From: Parcubacteria bacterium C7867-001
Lineage (GTDB): Bacteria; Patescibacteria; Paceibacteria; UBA9973; UBA2103
Assembly: GCA_001189095.1 (NCBI GenBank)
Contig: LFCK01000002.1
Coordinates: forward strand, 1 to 64,000
DNA length: 64,000 bases
Reading direction: 5' to 3'
A model generated the notes under the pieces. That model saw only the letters and a list, made by a program, of their open reading frames with translations, ran no database searches and had not been told where the DNA came from. A program made the position numbers and the translations under genes. Numbering within the stretch: position 1 is the stretch's first letter; every line of letters starts with the position of its first letter. Below, piece by piece: positions 9,747-18,435 of this stretch.

Positions 9747-11906
9747 ATGAAGCGCAGCAAAAAGCGTGCGGAAACCGATTACGGACCGCTCATAAAATGG
9801 GTATCGGTCATTCTCCTTATAGCGTCGGGACTCATCCTTGGTGTTGCGGCGCTCGGCATAACAAATACTGGCGATGGCCAAGGATTCCTTGTAAACGAGG
9901 TCTTCGGATTCACTCGTACCCTCTTCGGTGTGGGTGCCTACCTCGTGCCGATTCTGGTCATCCTCCTTGGCCTTGGCATCGCACTGAAACGCACCTTCAT
10001 CGGAGCACTTGCCGGCATTGGCATCGCCCTCATTGTGCTCGGCACCCTCGCGCTCCTTGGCATGTTCTCCGAACCGCTTGGCGGAATGCTCGGCACCTTT
10101 ATTGGTGGACTTGCCAAAGACTTCCTTACGGTTTGGGGCGCAGCCATACTCCTGCTCGCGCTCATTGCGGTAGGCGTACTCATTGCGGCTGATGTGCCTG
10201 CCATTATTGCCGGCATACTGTCCTTTATACAAATGCTTCGCGCTCGGATTAATGGTGTCACACTTCCTGAGATCTCACTCAATCGAAATAAAGGAGACGA
10301 GTCTGCAGAAGACTCTGAGTCCGAACAACCTTACGACGAACCGGTCCACACACCTTCAGCGGAACCTACGGTGACCGTTTTCAATCAGAATCAAACGAAG
10401 GGCAAGGCGCCGATGATTCCGAACTTCGATGCTGAATACGACCCGCCGCCCGTTTCCCTTCTGAGCGAAGATAAAGGTAAACCGGGAGTCGGTGACATTA
10501 AGGCGAACGCAAATATCATCAAACGCACCTTCCAGAATTTCGGTATCTCCGTCGAAATGGATGAGGTGTCTGTCGGCCCAACCGTCACCCGCTACGCAAT
10601 AAAGCCGGCCGAAGGTGTTCGCCTCTCAAAAGTGGTGAGCCTCCAGAGTAATCTTGAGCTTGCCCTTGCCGCGCACCCCGTCCGCCTCGAAGCACCGATT
10701 CCGGGTAAGTCACTCGTCGGCATCGAAGTTCCAAACGCAACAAAAGCGACCGTCGGTCTTGGCGGGGTGCTTTCAGCGCCAGAATGGGGCTCTTCCCAGA
10801 AGCCGCTCCTTGCTGCCGTCGGCCGCGACATCACCGGTACGCCGCACTATGTGAATATCGCCAAGATGCCGCACGGACTCGTTGCCGGCGCGACCGGTTC
10901 CGGTAAGTCAGTTGCCATACACGCACTCATCACCTCACTCCTCTACCGCAATGGCCCGAACCAGCTTCGCTTCATCATGATTGATCCGAAGCGCGTCGAG
11001 CTCACGCTCTATAACGGTATTCCCCACCTCCTCACGCCAGTCATCACCGATCCGAGAAAATCAATTCTTGCGCTCAAGTGGGCAGCAAAAGAAATGGATC
11101 GCCGATACGGCATCCTCGAACAGGAGCAAGTGCGCGACATTGAGTCATATCACAATTCGGTACTCGAGCCGGCTCGCAAGAAGAAGCAGACCGATCTTCC
11201 TGAAGCGATGCCCTACATCGTCATTGTGGTGGACGAACTTGCCGATATCATGCAGACCTATCCGCGCGAACTCGAAGCCGCTATCGTTCGCCTTGCTCAG
11301 ATGTCACGCGCCGTTGGTATTCACCTCATCCTTTCGACCCAGCGTCCATCGGTAAACGTTATCACCGGCCTTATTAAGGCAAACGTCCCGACGCGCATGG
11401 CGCTTCAGGTTGCTTCCCAAATCGATTCGAGAACCATTATCGACGGCGGCGGCGCAGAATTACTTCTTGGCGCCGGCGACATGCTCTATCTTTCCGCTGA
11501 TATGCAGAAGCCGATACGTCTTCAGACCGCATACATCGCCGAGACAGAAGTGAAAAAAATCGTGAGCTATATCAAGCAGAACAACGCCGGCTCACTCGAT
11601 GCGCTTGACCTCGGAAATGGTGCGAATGGTACCGGTAACGAGCCAAACGATGCGCTCATGCTGCAAGACGAGGATGTCGATGACGATCTCTATGAGGCAG
11701 CTAAGGCGGCCGTCGAAGAAGCTGGAAAGGCCTCCACCTCCTATCTGCAGCGCAAACTGCGTGTCGGATACGGTCGTGCCGCACGCCTTATCGACCTCCT
11801 CCACGAAAAAGGTGTTGTTGGCCCAGCCGATGGAGCTCGTCCTCGTGAAGTCTTAAGCCGTGCGGGAGCGGCTCCTTCGTCAGACGCGTCCGACGAGGTC
11901 TTCTAG
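9747..11906 (+). CDS. ftsK: DNA translocase FtsK
   Basis: A 719-residue protein. Four membrane segments in residues ~15-170 form the septal anchor. A short acidic linker follows, then the motor domain with Walker A GATGSGKS at ~381-388, Walker B VIVVDELAD and LSTQRPSVNVITG. The C-terminal winged-helix gamma domain (STSYLQRKLRVGYGRAARLID) would read polar DNA sequences. It pumps chromosome ends through the closing septum. The linker is short. A TAAAAT box ends 6 nt before the ATG and no Shine-Dalgarno is present, which suggests a leaderless mRNA; a TTG one codon earlier is an alternative start. Confidence 0.96.
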   Translation: MKRSKKRAETDYGPLIKWVSVILLIASGLILGVAALGITNTGDGQGFLVNEVFGFTRTLFGVGAYLVPILVILLGLGIALKRTFIGALAGIGIALIVLGTLALLGMFSEPLGGMLGTFIGGLAKDFLTVWGAAILLLALIAVGVLIAADVPAIIAGILSFIQMLRARINGVTLPEISLNRNKGDESAEDSESEQPYDEPVHTPSAEPTVTVFNQNQTKGKAPMIPNFDAEYDPPPVSLLSEDKGKPGVGDIKANANIIKRTFQNFGISVEMDEVSVGPTVTRYAIKPAEGVRLSKVVSLQSNLELALAAHPVRLEAPIPGKSLVGIEVPNATKATVGLGGVLSAPEWGSSQKPLLAAVGRDITGTPHYVNIAKMPHGLVAGATGSGKSVAIHALITSLLYRNGPNQLRFIMIDPKRVELTLYNGIPHLLTPVITDPRKSILALKWAAKEMDRRYGILEQEQVRDIESYHNSVLEPARKKKQTDLPEAMPYIVIVVDELADIMQTYPRELEAAIVRLAQMSRAVGIHLILSTQRPSVNVITGLIKANVPTRMALQVASQIDSRTIIDGGGAELLLGAGDMLYLSADMQKPIRLQTAYIAETEVKKIVSYIKQNNAGSLDALDLGNGANGTGNEPNDALMLQDEDVDDDLYEAAKAAVEEAGKASTSYLQRKLRVGYGRAARLIDLLHEKGVVGPADGARPREVLSRAGAAPSSDASDEVF

Positions 11907-11909
11907 CCC

Positions 11910-12236
11910 ATGTTTCTGCGCGGCGCCATCGTTCTTGCTCTCGGTGCCCTCCTTATATACGGACTGGTGAAGGGCTACCCGCTTCTGCGCGGCCCCGAGC
12001 TTGCCCTAGAGTCCCCTGTTGACGGCGCTTCAGCGGAAGGCGGCTTTATCCTTGTACGCGGCACGGCCCATAGGTCTGAGACGCTCACGCTCAATGGCGC
12101 CCCGCTCCTTATGGACAAGGAAGGTCATTTCTCAAAGGAACTCCCCCTCCCTCGCGGGGGCGCTATACTATCTCTAACGGCGCATGATCGGTTCGGTCGG
12201 GAGATAACCGTAGAGCGTAGCGTCTTTGTTCCTTAA
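11910..12236 (+). CDS. Membrane-anchored protein with one Ig-like module
   Basis: A 108-residue protein starting 3 nt after the ftsK stop, so co-transcribed. One N-terminal membrane segment (residues ~5-22) is followed by a single beta-sandwich module (PVDGASAEGGFILVRGTA, LTLNGAPLLMDKEGHFSKEL, ITVERSVFVP) of the type found in bacterial Ig-like surface domains. Specific function unknown; the link to FtsK may be only positional. Confidence 0.6.
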   Translation: MFLRGAIVLALGALLIYGLVKGYPLLRGPELALESPVDGASAEGGFILVRGTAHRSETLTLNGAPLLMDKEGHFSKELPLPRGGAILSLTAHDRFGREITVERSVFVP

Positions 12237-12280
12237 CCGTTCGTGTTTGGACGTTACCTATAAAAATTAATGCGTTAGCT

Positions 12281-13372
12281 ATGGCGAAAAAGACTGCAAG
12301 CAAGAAAGCTTCGAAAATCAAAGATACTGCCGAAGATATTCCCCTTCACGTAATGGAAGAGGGTGATTTGCCTAAAGGAAAAGCGGAAGCTGCGAAGAGT
12401 AAATCCATCGAGCTTGCGATCAAAGAAATAAAAACGAAATTCGGCGAGGAAGCCATCATGACGTTCGGAGCAGGAAAAATCGCTGCGGTCCCTTCTATAC
12501 CAACAGGCTCCATCGGCCTTGATGCCGCACTCGGCATCGGAGGGCTTCCCCGTGGACGCATCATTGAAATTTTTGGACCGGAATCTTCCGGCAAAACAAC
12601 CCTCGCACTTCATGCAATCGCTGAGGCGCAGAAGAAAGGCGGCGTATGCGCCTTCGTCGATGCAGAGCACGCACTCGACCCAGCGTACGCACGCCGCATC
12701 GGCGTGAAGCTTGAGGAGCTTCTCATCTCGCAACCCGACACCGGAGAGCAAGCACTTGAAATCGTTGACTCCCTTGTTCGCTCGAATTCGGTCGATATTA
12801 TCGTGGTCGACTCAGTCGCTGCTCTTACGCCAAAAGACGAACTCGAGGGTGAAATGGGCCAGCAACACATGGGCCGTCAGGCGCGACTTATGGCGCAGGC
12901 GCTTCGCAAGCTCACCGGCATCACCTCAAAATCAAAGACGATTATTATTTTCATCAACCAGATCCGCATGCAGATTGGGGTGATGTTTGGTAATCCGGAA
13001 ACGACACCGGGGGGCAAATCACTTAAATTCTATGCGTCCGTGCGTCTCGATATTCGCCGTATCGCCCAGATAAAGAAAGGTGAAGAGGTTGTGGGAGGCC
13101 GCGTACGCGTGAAAGTGGTGAAGAACAAAGTCGCTGCGCCATTCAAGACAACTGAATTCGACCTTCTCTACAACGAAGGCATTAGTCGCGAAGGAGAAAT
13201 CATCGCGCTTGGAGAGAAGCACGATATCATTCAGAAATCAGGAGCGAGCTATAAGTACGGCGAGACCGCACTTGGCCGCGGATACGACGCGACTCGCACC
13301 TTCCTCCGCGACAACAAGCCGATAACCCGAGAAATCCTTAAGCAGATTGAGGCGAAGATTGCTGCCGAGTAG
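12281..13372 (+). CDS. recA: Recombinase RecA
   Basis: A 363-residue protein with Walker A GPESSGKTT (residues 99-107), the Walker B region IIVVDSVAAL, the L2 loop region around FINQIRMQIGVMFGNPET and KFYASVRLDIRR. The N-terminus has a Lys/Ala-rich extension of ~35 residues before the usual RecA start. It forms DNA-strand-exchange filaments. It is convergent with the gene at 13387. Confidence 0.98.
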   Translation: MAKKTASKKASKIKDTAEDIPLHVMEEGDLPKGKAEAAKSKSIELAIKEIKTKFGEEAIMTFGAGKIAAVPSIPTGSIGLDAALGIGGLPRGRIIEIFGPESSGKTTLALHAIAEAQKKGGVCAFVDAEHALDPAYARRIGVKLEELLISQPDTGEQALEIVDSLVRSNSVDIIVVDSVAALTPKDELEGEMGQQHMGRQARLMAQALRKLTGITSKSKTIIIFINQIRMQIGVMFGNPETTPGGKSLKFYASVRLDIRRIAQIKKGEEVVGGRVRVKVVKNKVAAPFKTTEFDLLYNEGISREGEIIALGEKHDIIQKSGASYKYGETALGRGYDATRTFLRDNKPITREILKQIEAKIAAE

Positions 13373-13386
13373 CGGCGACGTTCCTC

Positions 13387-13704
13387 CTAAGCGCGAACGA
13401 GAGTGGTGTGCCCAATAGCGTGGGCGGTTTCGCGTGCGAGCCAGATGAGCGCGCCGAGGGAAACGATGGAGAGCGCCTGAACGACGAAGCGAGTGTTGAG
13501 GAACGCTGCGGTGAGGTAGGTGGTGATCGTCCCGTTCCCGAGCGCATTCGAAAGATTCTCGAACACGTGTGCCACCCACACTTCCCTTCCAATGCCATAG
13601 AGCGCAAGGACGAAAACGACCAGCGAGAGTGCGGTTGCAGAGACAAGCGGACGCAACGCATGGGCGGTGCGCACGCGAGACATAACGATTGATTTGGTAT
13701 CCAT
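13387..13704 (-). CDS. Small membrane protein downstream of the sigma factor
   Basis: A 105-residue protein with two or three hydrophobic segments (~20-42, ~60-85). Its start lies 7 nt after the sigma-factor stop, so it is in the same operon. That position is typical of anti-sigma factors, but no zinc-binding or known anti-sigma motif is seen, so the role is a guess. Confidence 0.5.
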   Translation of the reverse strand: MDTKSIVMSRVRTAHALRPLVSATALSLVVFVLALYGIGREVWVAHVFENLSNALGNGTITTYLTAAFLNTRFVVQALSIVSLGALIWLARETAHAIGHTTLVRA

Positions 13705-13711
13705 ACGAAAA

Positions 13712-14284
13712 TTATAGCTGGTTGGTTTCTTGTAATGCGTCCTTGAACTGCTTCTTGGCTCGATGTACGCGAGTCTTTACTGCCGACACCGTACTTCCCT
13801 CAAGCGCCGCGATTTCCTCCTGCGTCTTCCCTTCTATGAACTGAAGCCTGAGGATGCGGGCGGCCGTATCGGGAATACGCGCGAGCGCAGCAAGCACTTC
13901 GCTTCGTATTGAGAGATCTTCGAGAAACACATCTTCTTCTCCCAACTTTTCATATAACTCGGGATCAAGGTCTTGGGTTACGCTGCGCTTTTTCTTCAGT
14001 TTCTGGTAGCGCGTGAAGGCAAGACGCGTAAGGATGGCGTACGCCCACGAGGAGAACGACGCCCCTTCCTGTGGTGTGTACCGGTCCGCATAGACGTAGA
14101 TGCGCGTAAAGGCATCCTGCACCACCTCTTCCGCGTCCTCATGGCTGTAGATGATGGACTTCGCTTTCCGAAGAAAAGCTGCCTCGTACCGATCAACGAG
14201 CACCGCAAAGAGTTCTGGATTCTTTCGGGACGCCGAAAGAACCTCCTCGTCTCTAAGGTTGGTAGTTTCGGTTGAAATGCTCAT
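13712..14284 (-). CDS. ECF-type RNA polymerase sigma factor
   Basis: From the ATG at 14282-14284 the protein has 190 residues. Region 2 (YEAAFLRKAKSIIYSHEDAE, VVQDAFTRIYVYADRY, FSSWAYAILTRLAFTRYQK) and region 4 (RILRLQFIEGKTQEEIAALE, STVSAVKTRVHRAKKQFK) are both complete. An upstream in-frame ATG at 14359 would overlap the divergent efp promoter region and is unlikely. It is followed by a small membrane protein, a possible partner. Confidence 0.9.
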   Translation of the reverse strand: MSISTETTNLRDEEVLSASRKNPELFAVLVDRYEAAFLRKAKSIIYSHEDAEEVVQDAFTRIYVYADRYTPQEGASFSSWAYAILTRLAFTRYQKLKKKRSVTQDLDPELYEKLGEEDVFLEDLSIRSEVLAALARIPDTAARILRLQFIEGKTQEEIAALEGSTVSAVKTRVHRAKKQFKDALQETNQL

Positions 14285-14343
14285 GATGTCCTGTATGATA
14301 CCCCTATCTCGCCCTTGGCGATATTTTTTATAACCCCGCGACC

Positions 14344-14919
14344 ATGGCAATCCTCTCATACAACGAAATCGTCCAGAAAACCGTCATCGACTACAACGGC
14401 GAGCCGTACAAAGTGCTCTCTTCGCACGTCTTCCGCATGCAGCAGCGTAAGCCCGTGAACCAGACCAAGCTTCAGCACCTCGTGTCTGGCAAGGTCGTTG
14501 AAATCTCCTTCCATCAGAACGAAAGCGTTCCTGAAGCGGAAATCGAGCGCATGGAGACCACCTACCTCTACACGAACCGTGGCGAAAGCTGGTTTGCTGA
14601 GAAAGGAAACCCTAAGAATCGTTTCTCCTTCCCCGAGGACGCCGTGCATGAAAAAGTTCAGTGGCTCATACCAAACTTCGAAGTCGAAGTGCTTGTCTAC
14701 AAGGAGAAACCAATCACGCTCGAAATCCCCGTGAAGGTTGAGCTCAAGGTTACCGAAGCACCTCCAGCAGTTAAAGGTGACACGGCAACTGGAGGAAATA
14801 AATTAGTTACGCTTGAAAGCGGCGCGACCGTTACTACTCCCCTCTTCATCAATGAGGGCGACCTTGTGAAGGTGAATACTGAGACTGGAGAATACGTGGA
14901 AAGGATGGAGAAAGCATAA
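14344..14919 (+). CDS. efp: Translation elongation factor P
   Basis: A 191-residue protein with three EF-P domains: N-terminal KOW-like (LSYNEIVQKTVIDYNGEPYK), central OB (ISFHQNESVPEAEIERMETT) and C-terminal OB (VTTPLFINEGDLVKVNTETG). The domain-I loop that normally carries the modified Lys or Arg reads MQQRKPVNQ instead of PGKGxA. EF-P rescues ribosomes stalled at polyproline. Its last 15 nt are part of the structured repeat that begins here. Confidence 0.95.
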   Translation: MAILSYNEIVQKTVIDYNGEPYKVLSSHVFRMQQRKPVNQTKLQHLVSGKVVEISFHQNESVPEAEIERMETTYLYTNRGESWFAEKGNPKNRFSFPEDAVHEKVQWLIPNFEVEVLVYKEKPITLEIPVKVELKVTEAPPAVKGDTATGGNKLVTLESGATVTTPLFINEGDLVKVNTETGEYVERMEKA

Positions 14920-15056
14920 CAGCGCACTGCTGCGCTGTTATGCTTTTCGAAATCGGCCGGAGGCATGTTTTGCGAGCACGCAAAACAGCCGAGGCGGGAT
15001 CGCGGAAGTTTGCGAGCGACGGGGAGCAAAATATCCGTGATTGGAGAAAGCGTAAC
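14906..15056 (+). repeat. Structured repeat, copy A (behind efp)
   Basis: Left part: AAAGCATAACAGCG (14911-14924, the end of efp) is followed after 8 nt by its exact inverse (14933-14946). Core: ATG, hairpin 1 (TTTTGC/GCAAAA, 14968-14985), linker GCCGAGGCGG, stem GATCGCGGA (14998-15006) pairing with TCCGTGATT (15034-15042), enclosing hairpin 2 (TTTGC/GCAAA). Right end: TGGAGAAAGCGTAAC (15042-15056) repeats the efp end TGGAGAAAGCATAAC with one change. The core matches copies B, C and D. Confidence 0.8.
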
Positions 15057-15062
15057 CTTCAC

Positions 15063-15177
15063 GAAATAAGCACACGGAGGCGTGCTATCGTTCGATGAGA
15101 AGTTCTGTTAGCCCGCAGGAACTATGGAGCGAAACGGGTCCTGTTGGGCTTCGCGGGCACAACCCGTTACGCAATTC
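15063..15177. other. Structured intergenic segment next to copy A
   Basis: It has no ORF. It contains AGCACACGGAGGCGTGCT, then AGCCCGCAGGA able to pair with TCCTGTTGGGCT, and AACGGGT able to pair with ACCCGTT; these pairings partly exclude each other. It does not match the conserved SRP loop or other RNAs I know. It may be a separate small RNA or decayed repeat sequence. Confidence 0.3.
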
Positions 15178-15212
15178 AAAAGGCCCGCCGCATATGCGGC
15201 GGGCCTTTCTCA
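15178..15212 (-). terminator. Terminator of rpsR
   Basis: A perfect AGGCCCGCCGCAT / ATGCGGCGGGCCT palindrome just after the rpsR stop, usable in both directions. Confidence 0.75.
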
Positions 15213-15221
15213 TTTGCCTAG

Positions 15222-15428
15222 TTAGGCCTGGAGGTACGGCATGAGCGCCATATAGCGGGCGCGCTTTATCGCAAGCGTGATTTCGCGCTGCTTCCCTGCT
15301 GAAACGCCCGTGCGCTTCTTTGAGAGAATCTTTGCGTACGGATTCGTGAACTGACGCAGATACACCACGTCCTTGTAGTCGACGAATTTCTTATTCTCTA
15401 TTTCCTCCCGTTCTGCTTGAAATGCCAT
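15222..15428 (-). CDS. rpsR: 30S ribosomal protein S18
   Basis: A 68-residue protein with the S18 signature (DYKDVVYLRQFTNPYAKILS, RRTG-like KRTGVSAGKQREITLAIKRA, RYMALMPY). Third gene of rpsF-ssb-rpsR, 34 nt after ssb. rplI, its usual follower, is absent and the operon ends at a terminator. Confidence 0.95.
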   Translation of the reverse strand: MAFQAEREEIENKKFVDYKDVVYLRQFTNPYAKILSKKRTGVSAGKQREITLAIKRARYMALMPYLQA

Positions 15429-15462
15429 AGTTCCCCCACCTTATCCTAGAGCGTCCCTGATG

Positions 15463-15918
15463 TCAAAAAGGAATATCCTCGGGATTGATCTCTTCGTCAG
15501 GGTACTGGATATCGCCGCCCTTATCCGATGGAGCGTCCTGACCGTAGTCTTCGCGCGGCGCCGAAGAGCGACTGCCACCCCCTTCGCCCGTGCCACCACC
15601 CGAGCCGAACTGGAAGGTGTCGACGATGATTTCAGTTCGATAGTTCTTCTTACCGTCCGCTTCCCACGAACGGGTCTGAAGTCGTCCTTCGATAAAAAGC
15701 GGACGCCCCTTCTTCATGTACTGACCGATGACTTCCGCCGTGCGACCGAAGGCAACGACATTGTGATACTCGACCTGCTCCTGCTTCGCGCCATTCTTGT
15801 CCTTGTAGGTACGATTCGTCGCAATCGAGAAATTAGCGACCTGCTGCCCCGACGGAAGCGCTTTCACTTCCGGATCGCGGGTGAGGTTACCGTATAAAAA
15901 TACTTTGTTGAGATACAT
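15463..15918 (-). CDS. ssb: Single-stranded DNA-binding protein
   Basis: A 151-residue protein: OB fold in residues 1-105 (MYLNKVFLYGNLTRDPEVK, VEYHNVVAFGRTAEVIGQYM, GRPLFIEGRLQTRSW), a Gly/Ser-rich linker, and the acidic tip EINPEDIPF that recruits replication and repair partners. It sits between rpsF and rpsR. Confidence 0.96.
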   Translation of the reverse strand: MYLNKVFLYGNLTRDPEVKALPSGQQVANFSIATNRTYKDKNGAKQEQVEYHNVVAFGRTAEVIGQYMKKGRPLFIEGRLQTRSWEADGKKNYRTEIIVDTFQFGSGGGTGEGGGSRSSAPREDYGQDAPSDKGGDIQYPDEEINPEDIPF

Positions 15919-16020
15919 ATGCAGTGATTTATGAGTCTTCTAGAAGCGAGGCCGCACCGCCAACTGACGAAGCGACACGCTACCCGTAAGTATACCCCTT
16001 CCTTGGGTACGCGCGATAAA

Positions 16021-16052
16021 AGAAAAGAGCCCGTAGGTACGGGCTCTTTTCT
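16021..16052 (-). terminator. Terminator-like hairpin between rpsF and ssb
   Basis: AGAAAAGAGCCCGTA / TACGGGCTCTTTTCT followed by a T-rich tail on the minus strand. Its position inside the S6-SSB-S18 cluster suggests that rpsF is partly uncoupled from ssb-rpsR. Confidence 0.75.
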
Positions 16053-16068
16053 GCGGAGAAACTAGTGG

Positions 16069-16575
16069 TTATACGCCAACCTCTTTGAGAGCAGCATCGA
16101 TCTCAGAATCTGAGACCTCTTCATCCTGCCCTTCGTCGGCACCCGCCTTCTCTGCGGCCTTGAGCATGATCTCATGCATCTCAGCTGCATGGCGGGCGGC
16201 ATCCTTGTCCGTACGAATATCGAGGAAACGGAACACGCTCTTCTCGGCGCGAACGGCCTCCTGTACGGCCTGATGACCTTCGCCGTCAGTTTCGTATGCA
16301 ATCCACGCGAAGAAACTTGCGGAAAAATCGCGGCGACCTGCGGTCTCCATGCGCGAAACGACGTACGCGAGCTGAACCTTTTGTGGTTCGCCCTCTGCGA
16401 CTACTTCTCCAGCCTTCGCGATCTGCTCGCGCACATGCTTGTAGACCTGAGCGGCATCCTCAGCAGGAAGCTCGCCATCAATATGGAAACCAAGTTCATA
16501 CACACGCTTTTCAGCGTGGTCGGCATCAATGAGTTCTGCCTCGTTTTCGAGGACCTCCTTTTCCTTCTTAGCCAT
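16069..16575 (-). CDS. rpsF: 30S ribosomal protein S6
   Basis: A 168-residue protein. The S6 fold lies in residues ~25-125 (RVYELGFHIDGELPAEDA, KVQLAYVVSRMETAGRRDFS, SVFRFLDIRT). An N-terminal acidic leader and a C-terminal acidic tail (GQDEEVSDSEIDAALKEVG) make it longer than the usual ~100-130 aa. It heads the cluster with ssb and rpsR. Confidence 0.88.
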   Translation of the reverse strand: MAKKEKEVLENEAELIDADHAEKRVYELGFHIDGELPAEDAAQVYKHVREQIAKAGEVVAEGEPQKVQLAYVVSRMETAGRRDFSASFFAWIAYETDGEGHQAVQEAVRAEKSVFRFLDIRTDKDAARHAAEMHEIMLKAAEKAGADEGQDEEVSDSEIDAALKEVGV

Positions 16576-16628
16576 GATTGGGGCATCCTACCACGGCCCA
16601 TTTTGAACAGCAAATAGGCCTAAGCCAC

Positions 16629-16662
16629 AAAAAACCCCGGAGCTTGTAGCTCCGGGGTTGTG
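16629..16662 (-). terminator. Terminator between the DUF350 gene and rpsF
   Basis: AACCCCGGAGC / GCTCCGGGGTT stem with an A/T-rich flank, directly after the stop of the DUF350 gene. Confidence 0.75.
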
Positions 16663-16684
16663 AACCGTGTGTGTTCGGTTCGAT

Positions 16685-17527
16685 TTAGAACACGAGGACC
16701 GAGACGGCATACGCCATCCCGACTTGGCCGCCGCCATAGGCGAGGGCCGAGGCGACATTCTTCGTCGACACCATCTGCTCGAGCGTTTGCCAACGCACGA
16801 TCAGGAAGTCGACGAGCCAGCCGGCGATGTACAGGAACAAGAGCCCTGCCGCTGCCGTAATGCCGAATGCCGTTAGGTCTTCGGCCCAGCCGGTGAACTG
16901 GCCGCCGGCCGCCATCGCAATGATGAGACCGAACGCCCAGAACTTCGCACCCATGATGACGCCAGCCGACAGATTGCCGGCTTCGACTTCTTTCACGAGC
17001 GCCGCTTTCCCATGAACGAGGGAGAACGACCACGCCATGAACACGAGCGCGAGCTGACCGAGCGCGAAGAACGCGATCACGGGCAGCATGCCGCCGTTGG
17101 CGCCGCCAATGGCCGCGTGGGCGATGAGGCCCGTTGCGACCATGCTGCCGACTTCAGTCGCCGCGACGGCGCTGTTGCCGCCCTTCACCGCTGATGAGTT
17201 CGCCACGTTGGGGAGAACGAGTGCATCGTTCACCAACAGCGCGATCTGCATCATCACGATGAGAAGGCCGGCGTATTCAGCCGTCACGATGAGGTCCGCA
17301 GTGAGATTGCCGCTCGACTCGCCGACGAGGATGCCGGAAAAGCCGATGAGCGTGCCAAGCAGGAAGCCGCCGCGGCGTAAGCCGATAGCGTTGTTGCCCG
17401 CGAGGAATTCAGCCGACGAAGTGGAGCGTTCCCGAATCCTTAGCAGGAAGTCGGAAATGACCAATGTCAGCACCGCTACCCCAAGATAGGGCAGCAGCAG
17501 AAGCAGTTTCGGCAAAAGTGCCGTCAT
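16685..17527 (-). CDS. DUF350-type membrane protein (two repeats)
   Basis: A 280-residue protein with about eight membrane segments in two similar halves, the DUF350 pattern: N-terminal half with RRGGFLLGTLIGFSGILVGE, C-terminal half with VIMGAKFWAFGLIIAMAAGG. The second half ends with NVASALAYGGGQVGMAYAV. Function unknown. It has a Shine-Dalgarno (GGAGG, 9 nt spacing) and a consensus promoter at 17596-17625, unlike most core genes here, and looks more GC-rich than its surroundings. Confidence 0.75.
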   Translation of the reverse strand: MTALLPKLLLLLPYLGVAVLTLVISDFLLRIRERSTSSAEFLAGNNAIGLRRGGFLLGTLIGFSGILVGESSGNLTADLIVTAEYAGLLIVMMQIALLVNDALVLPNVANSSAVKGGNSAVAATEVGSMVATGLIAHAAIGGANGGMLPVIAFFALGQLALVFMAWSFSLVHGKAALVKEVEAGNLSAGVIMGAKFWAFGLIIAMAAGGQFTGWAEDLTAFGITAAAGLLFLYIAGWLVDFLIVRWQTLEQMVSTKNVASALAYGGGQVGMAYAVSVLVF

Positions 17528-17595
17528 AGAGGAATCCTCCGTTTGTGTAGTCCAACGAACTGCCGACCTCGACTGAGGCCTGCAATCCGCTCAGG

Positions 17596-17625
17596 ACCAT
17601 AGCATTAAAAGTACCCTAGTGTCAA
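17596..17625 (-). promoter_or_regulatory. Promoter of the DUF350 gene
   Basis: TTGACA (17620-17625) and TATGGT (17596-17601) are 18 nt apart on the minus strand. The -35 box overlaps the last bases of tatD. The expected leader is ~65 nt and ends with a Shine-Dalgarno. Confidence 0.7.
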
Positions 17626-18416
17626 TTGTTCGGGAGCGCGAACATTAGACGAGCATTCTGCAGGAGACTTGCTCGAACCACCTCTTCGTCCTCACTACGA
17701 ATGGAGGCAAGAGCCTTCACCACGTCCCGAACGGCCAGTGGATCATTGCGTTTACCCCGATTCCCTGCCGGCGCAGCATACGGCGCGTCAGTCTCGGTGA
17801 GAATATTTGAAAGCGGAAGCGAACGAATCGTCTCGTCGTAATCGTGCGTAAAGGTAAGAACGGCTGTATAGGAAAGCGTGAAGTCAATCGAGACGAACTT
17901 CGCAGCAGTCACAGCGTCACCCACGAAGAAATGCATATCACCTCGCAGCTCCTGATGCGCATCCTTGTAAGGTTTTAGAATGTCGAACGCATCATCATAG
18001 GCATCCATCGTTCCCTTACTCGGTCGCGCGTGAATCATGAGTGGTTTTCCAGTCTCTATCGCAAGTTCAATGTGCTTCTTAAAAATATCTTTTTGTCGTG
18101 CCTTTTCGGACTCCGGCTCTTCGGGACGATAGTAATCAAGTCCGCATTCGCCTATCGCAACGACGTTCGGGCTCTGCGCAAGTGCGCGCATCGCGTCCAT
18201 ATCAAAAACCTCGTCCGGCGTATCGTTCGGGTGAAGGCCCACCGAAGCGAAAAGCGTCACACCGTTAGCGAGCGCGATCGCTTTCTCGGATGATTCCCTA
18301 TCAACCCCGACGATGATGCCGCCAACTTCCGCCTCTTTCATGGAGGCGATGACCGCACTACGATCATCGTCATACTGATGCATCTGGATGTGGCAGTGAG
18401 CGTCGAAATACTTCAT
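17622..18416 (-). CDS. tatD: TatD-family metal-dependent hydrolase (probable DNase)
   Basis: A 264-residue protein. Metal ligands of the TatD barrel are present: DAHCHIQ (HxH) at the N-terminus, GECGLDYYR, LMIHARPS and TETDAPY near the C-terminus. The family includes 3'-5' exonucleases. A TAAGGT box ends 6 nt before the ATG and there is no Shine-Dalgarno. Confidence 0.93.
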   Translation of the reverse strand: MKYFDAHCHIQMHQYDDDRSAVIASMKEAEVGGIIVGVDRESSEKAIALANGVTLFASVGLHPNDTPDEVFDMDAMRALAQSPNVVAIGECGLDYYRPEEPESEKARQKDIFKKHIELAIETGKPLMIHARPSKGTMDAYDDAFDILKPYKDAHQELRGDMHFFVGDAVTAAKFVSIDFTLSYTAVLTFTHDYDETIRSLPLSNILTETDAPYAAPAGNRGKRNDPLAVRDVVKALASIRSEDEEVVRASLLQNARLMFALPNN

Positions 18417-18435
18417 GCAGGAACCTTACCATAGG

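Noticed and set aside
15063..15177. SRP RNA gene
   Set aside because: It lacks the conserved SRP loop and GGAA tetraloop pattern; only general hairpin structure is present.
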